Assembly (NCBI RefSeq): GCF_028389875.1
Contig: NC_084669.1
Span: forward strand, 5,975,501-6,039,500
DNA length: 64,000 bases
Direction of reading: 5' to 3'
From: Rhea pennata
Lineage: Eukaryota > Chordata > Aves > Rheiformes > Rheidae
The notes beneath the pieces were generated by a model. That model worked only from the letters and a program-made list of their open reading frames with translations, searched no databases and was not told where the DNA came from. This document shows positions 44,801-53,800 of the stretch, in pieces; position 1 is the stretch's first letter, and every line of letters starts with the position of its first letter. The position numbers were made by a program, and so were the translations under genes.

Positions 44801-47800
44801 TTGAATAAACTTACAGGAAGAATGGATACTCGGAAAGCTTTTTCTGCCTTCAGACACCAGATCTGGATCACCTGTGCAGTGCATTTCAGAGTTCATTACT
44901 CCATCTGGAAAGCAGCGGTAAAAGAAATCGGGACGCGGTCTACAAAAAACACCATGGATATTAAAAATACAAAAGCTGTAGTAACAAATAAACCTCAAAG
45001 TGATTACTATATTTATTGCCTAATATGTATAGATTTCATTCCCTCCTGCTTGAACACCACACCAGTAAATGAAATTCTTCACTTCCCTTGCATAATCAAT
45101 TCAAGGAAAGTTTTTTGCAGGCAGGCAGGCTCTCTTGGGGAAGCTTCCAGCACTGCATACTACAGGCAGTCGGAGCCTGACTCTCCTCACAGTGTGCATA
45201 ATTCCTAAGAATACACAGCAGCTCAGTTCTGATAATGAATCTGCAGGGCTACTCTTGCACAGCACTTCCAGTGATGGAGCAAGTTAGCACAATTACCCCA
45301 CAACATTGCACAAATCTTGCTGATACACTTAGCTGAGAACAAGCCTGCATTTACACTAAGAGATTAGGTTCAAAAAACCTGCCAAATTCTAATCGCAGTC
45401 TTGAAGGTGATTCTTTAATTGCATTGAACAAACCTCTCAGTTTCTTCTGACCATGCTTTGAGTTGAAGCATGTAGGCCTGAGTGGTGTCAGACTGAGCCT
45501 GAGCTCATACGCCCCCTCTACAAAAGCAAGGTGAAGGACCACAGATTCAGACATGCTAACAGAGCAACCAGTTGGCTTGGAGTGCAGGCAGAATGAGCTC
45601 ATGTCTGCCTGCAAAGGATGACATAGACATCCTTAATTATATTACAAAAGCATTTTAAAATAAAATTGCCAAGTACTACAACTGTCAAGGAAGCAGTACT
45701 GTGGCAGAGACCATCAGAAAAAAAGCATAAATTACAGCAGAACACGTGAAGGTGAAAAACAAATGCCGTGTTGAACTAAGTGGTATATGAATTTAAGTCA
45801 ATTATGTACTTCTTAGCTGAAGTTATAGCTATTCAAAATCTGGATAAAGAATCCCAAAAATTGCTAAAATATTTTTTTCCAGGGAGTTCTGATTGCTAGT
45901 GTTTTGTTGAGCCCTTCATGCAAATTTATGCTTCCCTAAAAATGGTCTCTGGTAGACCACTCACTACTTAGCACCAAGGTTTGTTCTACTATAAACTTGA
46001 TATTACTTAGAAATACCACATTCAGTAATATACTTCACAAAATGCAGATACTGTGTTAAATAAAGATTGAATTTATTTCTATTTAATCAGACTAGCGGCA
46101 ATTGGCATATAAACCCTCCCATGCTGTGACTCTTCCCCCTTTGGTGCTGCCAATGAAATGAACTGATTTCAATCCACACCCTTCCTTTTAAGCTTCATTT
46201 ATTTGCCTGGTCTGCTAACCACTCAAGCAAAAAACAAAATGCAAGAGCACAGATTCCTGCCACAGTCAGATGTCATAAAATAAAGCTATACAACACCTGA
46301 ACCAGCGAGAAGACAGCATTACAGAGGCCCTTGCTAACCCAATGTGTTTTGCAGAAGTGGTTTCTTTTTTTTTTAATCAAGAAGCACAGTAATTGTCAAC
46401 TCTGTCGTCTTCATTTCTCTAACAGTTAAAGCCATCATTTATAATATGACAAGACTTACCTTCCCACTATTAATTTAATAGTGTTTGTGCAGACTCCATT
46501 CAGAGCTAGAGCCAGGGAAACAGCTACAAAACAGAATGAACAAACAGAACAATAATAACCTAACTACCAAGTTACAAATTGCAGCATTAATGTTTGATTT
46601 ACAGACTGAAACCTTTACTGAACTGAAAACGAATCTTTCAGTACAACAGAATGATCTTTGTAGTCTTTTTTTATTATTATTATTATTATCCAGACTGAGT
46701 GCAAACTCTGAAGTATCATAATAATCATATGATGGATTTTGTTCTGCTTTTACTCTTGAGAAATTTCATTTCCTTACACAAAATGGATTTTCCTATCATA
46801 TCATTTGCAGAGACATAAATAATCAGAAGGCAAAAAGCATTACAGAATCAAGTTCTGTAATTACCAGTTTTGCAATTTGCTACATAGAAATCTTACAGTG
46901 TTTGGGTCAAGGGGAATTTCTCTATAGACATATATGTAAGATACACACACATATATATGTATGTATACAGTATATTACATATACACACACACACACACAC
47001 ACTTGATTAAACTGTCCGATTTCAGGCAGAAGAATTGTCCTTTAGCTAAAATTAGGATTGGATTTGTTTCTATTTCATTTTCAAATGGACATAGATGCTT
47101 TGAGTAAAAATCTTGGCATTTGCCCCTACATTTTCTCCCAGGTGTTGACCGATCTTCATAATAAAATTGGAGAAATAAATAGGAGCTGTCATACTGGGTA
47201 TGATTGCATCACCCTCATTATTTGTACTTAGATCCCTTAGACTTCCCAAAGGACTTCATCTACAGACCATGGAGATTTCTGCTTTGATTTCAGTGGGATT
47301 CCAATCCGGTGGATACATAGTTTTTAGACTGAAATTGATGTAATGATGTAGTCCAGATTGCTGTTCCCTAAAACAATGCAAGAACCATTGCATTTTAATT
47401 TTTAACTGAAAAAACTATCAGGTAATTCTCTGATTTCCAGCAGAACAGTTACAGTAATATAACTTTAGAATATGACAGCTACACTGGCTATTTTCTCATT
47501 GGATTGCTGCCCTTAACGTTGCGCTTTAGGAGCACTTATGCTGTCTCCATAAAATTTTTGCTTGAGGATATTATAGATCATAAAAATCTGTGCGTGTCAC
47601 AGGATACATTTTTCTTTATGTTAAAATAAAGAAGGAGGTCCTACAACAAAGCAAGACCAAGGGTTTTCTCAGATTTTACAATAGCTGCCAGCAAGAATAA
47701 TGGAACAAATCAATCCTAGAGACATTAATATTGTTCATACAAATCATGTATTCCACTTTCAATACCTGCGTTCACAATGAGCACTCATGTGCATGCTCTC

Positions 47801-50800
47801 TTTCTCTGCTCGTTTGTTTTCTCTCAGTTATTTATGGTGATTTCGTGTTATGAATAGAAATTTTCTATAAGATAAAATGTGTATGACCAGCCATGTCACA
47901 GCATGAAATTCTCTTTGTTAAGAAATGCAGAGACATTTCCTTTCTGAAATGTGCTGTAAAGTTTACTCTCTTCATCAAGCTTTACCTTGATTGTTCACTG
48001 CAGGTCTGACTGAACCATGTTTTGGCTTACATTGCATACTCCTTACTCAAATGTTCAAGCCAAAAATGTCAGTGTGAATGTAAGCCAGTGAATAAAGTAT
48101 TCACTTTAGGGAAGATTCACAGTGCCCAACCCAAGACACACAACCTAGTCAACAGAGAGAGGTAAGCTCTTCCAGGGGAAGGTTTCAGGGCACCTAATTT
48201 AGGAAGGTAACTACTGCTTATTCTACAAACACTGAACCATCATCTTTAAATTAATGGCCATATGAGGAGCAATGCAGACACAGAATTTTCACCTCCTTTT
48301 TATCTTTGATCCCTTTTACCTATGAGTGTGTAAAGAAATTCACTTTTAGGCGGTTTTCCTGATCATTCATTACAAACTTTATTTGCCAGATCATAGTGGA
48401 AATCAGCAAAGCTTCATCACTGCTAATGAATCTTCACACCAGCTTCACATTAATATGATTCAGTATGTTAATGTGTCTTGTAATGTACAGTATACTTGAG
48501 CAGGACTAAGTCATTAGAAGTTCCACACTTATGCACATATTGAACAAAAGGGGCATAAGGATACCCTGCAGAACAGGACATCAAGATTGGGGTTTCCTTA
48601 AAGTTTGAGTGGCAGAGAAGCTCGCAAGGACCTGAAAACAGAGTTTCTTCCTGGGCAATATAGAGTGAATCATAACAGAAGGTAAAAACAGCAGGAACCA
48701 TGAATGTCTCCTTAGAACAGGTGATGGGGAAACTAATCCAAAGCTCCTTTCTTTCTGAAAGGACAGAAAGTGAAACTCAGCACTGTGACTGTATGCATTT
48801 CATTAACCCAAGTTATCTATACTGAATAGACTTGTCAATAAATATCACTCATGAGACATTTCAGAATTCTATAAAAATAATTAGCAGCAACCAAATCAAA
48901 ATCAACAATTTTTCATACTTGTGTTAGTGCAACTGGAGAAAGAACAAGCTGTAAGAACTCAGTCCTGTCTTAAAAAATTTCAAAGGCAGATACGTAGCAA
49001 AATTTATATCCAATCTAGCTAAGGCAAAGTTGGGTATCACTTTGATTTTATGATCTGAGGACCAATAAATTCAACTGCAAATTAGCCAGTAAAACATAGA
49101 AAATTCCAGAGAAAGGCATTTTCAAATATACTGCCAAAAAAGCCATTGCAATTCCCAGTGCTTGAAAAGTTCTCTCTGTTAATAAAAGAGCTTCAGTCAA
49201 TTTTGGATTCTGACAATGCTGACAGAATAAGGATTCAGTCCATACATCACCAATAAAGATTTCAAAAGATACACACAGTCAAAATCAGCTAGGACAGTTT
49301 AAGACTTACCATCCCTATCGTCTACCTTGTTCCCTTGCTGAAGGTTGCTGCCTATCACTGTGATAAGAGCTCACCCTTAACTCAGCCACAGCCTTTCACA
49401 GGCCAGGATTAAGTGCACATCCAACTCCAATGCAACATCAGACTGCAGCTAGAAAAGCTGAGCCATAAGCACAGGCTTTACAATTGGGAATCTCCAGGAG
49501 AAGGTCAGAGAAAACTGCAAGAGAAACAATTTCCAAAGCAAGGTGCTAAATCTCTCAGGGCTCTCCCATCCAGTTAGGATAGCTGCACTGTAAACAAGAA
49601 GTAACGGACTCACTGTGACAGAAAAATGTTTCGAGACAGTCTATCTCAGCTGGTCTTGGCTTTACTAACCAAATTCTGACCCTTGCTAGTTAGATTGTGG
49701 AATCAAGGTACAAAACTTGCACATTTAAAACAAACAAGAAAGAAAGGTTTTTGTGAGATTGTGAAATTATAGCTACACTGAAACCTACTGTACTGAAATA
49801 TATTGGAGAAATACTTTGTTCAAGACTTAGACTAAAATTTGAATCAAAAAACTATGACACATTTTTCCATCTTAAAATATGACATATATTACCTAAGAAA
49901 GCCTCTTTAATTTCAGTCTTGTCTGTTCGCCGGATTATTTTCACCACAAAAATGACAGCGAGTGGTGTAAGGAATGAAATTGCCTGTAAGAGAGAACAAA
50001 TTTCATGTGAAAGCATCAATTCCTTTTCAATCCAACTGATTAATAATTAGTTCCAGTTAGCCCCATTTAAACTGGAAGGCTGAACAATCTTTATCAAACT
50101 CCTGACCTCAAACAAAGTGGGATGATTCGTATTTGTAACTACAGAGCAATGAAAATTGCAACATAATTGTGGGTTATAATTGATTTGTAATTGTCTGGAG
50201 TTGCATTTAAAGTGTCAGCTTCAAAAATGAAAAAAAAGCAATAGTTTATAAATATCCTGAGTCATTTATTGCCAATTCCCCTTTACAAAGTTTTCTAGCA
50301 GCATTTATCCCTTCTCTCTCTCTCTCTCTCTCATCAAAGAGGTAGAGAATAGTGGCAGCACGATATTCAACATTGTGAAGTATATTGGTTTGTGAATCCT
50401 GTAATAAGGATAATTTTACTCATTTTGTAAAATTTCACATGGACAGTGTTGGATGAAGCCCTTTCTTTGTAAGCCAAACATCACAGAAAACAGTGCTGAA
50501 AAATTACTTTTCCAATCAAATACATCCTCCTATCCTCAGGAAAATCAGTTTGGCCACTCAAACAATAAGGTGCCATTCAGTCAGGAAAAGGAAGTCATAC
50601 TAACACCCATTATTACTGTAATTTAACTGGAATTATCCTGCCTGAAAAATCACTGGTGAATTAAGAATCACTATGTCAGGCTGAAGTCATAAGCAACAAA
50701 CCACTCTGGAAGAGAATGGAACTGCATGGAAGAGCGGGTATGCAAGGCAAATGACCAAGTTCCTATTTCACTGTTGTTATTTTTTTCCCCCATAGATATT

Positions 50801-53800
50801 TTTGACAAGAAAAGAAATATTTCTAACTGGACTCTCAGTGCTGCCTTATTGCACCTATCTATCTGTCATCTTCCGGCTGCCATAAGCCAAGGGACCATAG
50901 GTCAGTTCGCAGTCTAGGGAACCAAATAATCAGAAACATATTGATGTTGCTATGAAACAATCACCTCTGCAACCATTATACCTAATTTCCCTTGGACTGA
51001 AATTCAGCTCCCTGTTCTACTAGTACTTATGCACCGCACTAAATTGTAAAGAACCAGCAACTAGCTGGCAGATTATTTCAGAGCTGATACTGATACTGAC
51101 CTGAGACACAAGATTCCTGCCCTGATCCAAAGAGATTTTCTACATTTTCTCACACTAAGCAGTGCTCCAGAAAGCAGCCCAACTGGGCTGTGCTCTCAAT
51201 AGGACCCATAACATAGCAAACTAGCACTAACTTTCTCACATTTCTGAAAAACTTTTTATTTTACTTTTTTTTTCTTTTCAACTGCCACTCTTGACTGGGC
51301 TTTAGATGGAGCTTTAGAAGATCAGGGCTTTATGACTCTTATTTACAGACAAGGATTTGGGAGTGAAGCCAGCTGCTTTACCTTGTTCAAAAACAGATAG
51401 AAAAATAACACTTGAACTTGTACAAGCAAACTTATTGGTTAAGCAGAACCATATTCTTGTATTTTAAGAGCTGTATGATAGTACTCCTCTTTCAAGAATC
51501 CTGAAATTACATTTTCACACAAACATATACATTTGACTTTTATGCAGAACAGCTGTGTTAGCACAGAGTAATTTAGATTACAGTTGACAATTCACTGGAA
51601 ACATACCAGTTATCCTAAAAGCACCCTACCTAGTGAAGTATCTATATACTATAGCCTATCCTCCCAAAGCAGACCCCTATCATCTCTCTCCACACAAGCC
51701 TATCAGTTTCTCCTAAGCACCACACTGGGGAATTTCTCACTAGTAGCTTCCCATAGAAGCTTATTCATAGAACTGGTCCTTCTATCATCCCATTTTTCCC
51801 CTCTCATGACTTCAGCTGCAGATGTAGTCTACATATGCTTCTTCCTGGCTCTGGTCTAGAGTTAATGAATTCCTTCCTGAAATCTATAAACTACTTCACA
51901 ACCACGATTGCTCCAAAGCAAATCAAGGTCCTTCAGAAGCATCTTAGGCTCTTGAAGAAGTCTTTTTAAACAAGGTGAAAGTCAAATTGCATATGGCACT
52001 AGGAGAAGGGGGCACTGTACCTGGATTTGCTATCTTTGAATCAGGTTCCGTTCAGCCTCAGCAGAGAGACTGATTCAGAACAAAGGTGTTATGACAAAGC
52101 CCTTGTAACTCCTTTCTTCTTTTTGTAAAAACAGAATAATCCCAGTCCTCATTTTATGCTTTCAGAATACCTAAGAATGCAACAACATGAAAATGTAACA
52201 TATATCTAAGTATTATCTCAGTAATATACTTTGGATCAGATCCACTTGCACCTGCAAAAGATTATCTAAGTAAGTGAGCCATGGAGGTTAGTGTCTGCTC
52301 CCCGTTTTTATATATAGAAAGAAAACCATCAGGTTGTTTACAAAAAAGGTACCATTTCCACTTCAATCTCACATGGACCAGAAACAGAAGTACCATGTTA
52401 CTACTCTAGAAATGTTAATTTCTCTCCATTCTCAGCAATAGTTTAATTTCTGGTTTTAGAGATTCAGACAGTAAAATAAAAGTGGTTAAAACAAAACCTA
52501 GAATTACTATCATCATTCTAAAAAGTAGGCATTGCTACCAGGAAAGAAAAGAAGAAAGATCTGCATTTCATTCCTGAAGAATGTGAAGAAATAGAGCTAG
52601 GCTCTATTAGAAATAGAGCTGGCAGGCTTATAGAGGTGGTTTAATGGAGCTAGAAATCTTTTGAACAGGCAGAAGCAGCAGAAAATATCAAGAATGGAAC
52701 AGAATTCAGGTGGCAACTTGTGCCAAATTGCTTCACAACCAGTCCTCAGAAAGCTGTTAAAACTGCAGACTCCCTTGTATTTCACAAGCATATGCACTTT
52801 TGAGAGATATGAAGAACAATTCATGTTTGCCGTACATTGGCTGCAATTCCTTATACAAAAACTTTAGCTGGAAAGTGGTTTTTTATTCTGTAACAAAATG
52901 CAAATATAAAGTAAGTCTGGCTTGTAAAAAACTTTTTTATTCCGTAAAAAGATTCTGTATGGCTCACATCCGTAACAGAATTTGGCAATACTCTCCTCAG
53001 ACACATCCCAGTAACATTTTCTTTTTCCGTAGTGAAATATTCCAGCATTGTCTTGCTTTGGTGACAGAAGTCTACCTCTTTCATTATTAATCCTGGCAAG
53101 CCAGAGATACACTGAAGTTACACGCATCCCTTAGAGAAGCACTTTCTGCTGCATCCATCTACTTTGGTAAAAATCTATTTCCAAACACAATATAATTTAT
53201 ATAGGGAATAATACCAACTTTCAGTTCTTTTTTACTTCAGAATTTCATAGTATTATTTAATGGCTTAGAGCTAAGCTGTGCCTTTTCTCTGAGCCTCAGA
53301 GTGGTGTGGAAGAAGGAATCCTGCTGTCCCCTTACTCCAGGAAAGTAATGGCAATTACTTTCCGCATGCCCTGCATAAACACTGTTCTTTGATGCTCCAC
53401 CCTTGCCAAATTGGATTGACAGTTGCAGTAAGTCTTACCCCAATCCTGCCCCCCAGGGCACACAGAGGTGTGATGCAAGCCACACTATATTAGAATTCCA
53501 GTGTGATCCTCCCCTGCTAGGATTATTGCAATGCAATAAGGATAAAAGAGCAATGCACTAATACCACAGTCATCTGGGGATACACTGTACCAAAAGAAAG
53601 CAAAATTATAAGGCACAGGCACTTGTCACACTGCCCACGACGTTAGTCTCAGACCTACTTTTCCACTCAGTTCTGTTGTGCATCTTCTTCTGTTCCTCTC
53701 TCCTTCCCCTTATCAGCACTGGAGCCAAGCTATCTGCACAGCCTGTCACATCAAAGGATGGGAAGAAAGAGGAATAAGAGGAGGCAGATCAACCTGTTTT

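Larger units (their letters stand above)
19214..44814 (-). other. PLPP4: PLPP4 intron 5 (25,601 bp)
   Basis: The largest intron in the window, with a GTAAGT donor and TTTATCAG acceptor. It contains two + strand CR1 fragments (36055-36829, 41371-41866), a faint old CR1 relic (24970-25185), a MIR-like relic (24630-24741), several homopolymers including A43 at 38782, and an A17(GAA)9 tract. Frames of 60-130 codons inside it, including 21274-21645 (-), 37647-38030 (+) and 39830-40165 (-), show no recognisable domain. I see no nested gene. Confidence 0.9.
46524..49892 (-). other. PLPP4: PLPP4 intron 3 (3,369 bp)
   Basis: Donor GTAATA, acceptor TTTTGTAG. It contains a TTA tract (46670-46690) close to exon 4 and a mixed AT/CA microsatellite (46927-47002). 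No gene or transposon was recognised in the remainder. Confidence 0.93.
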
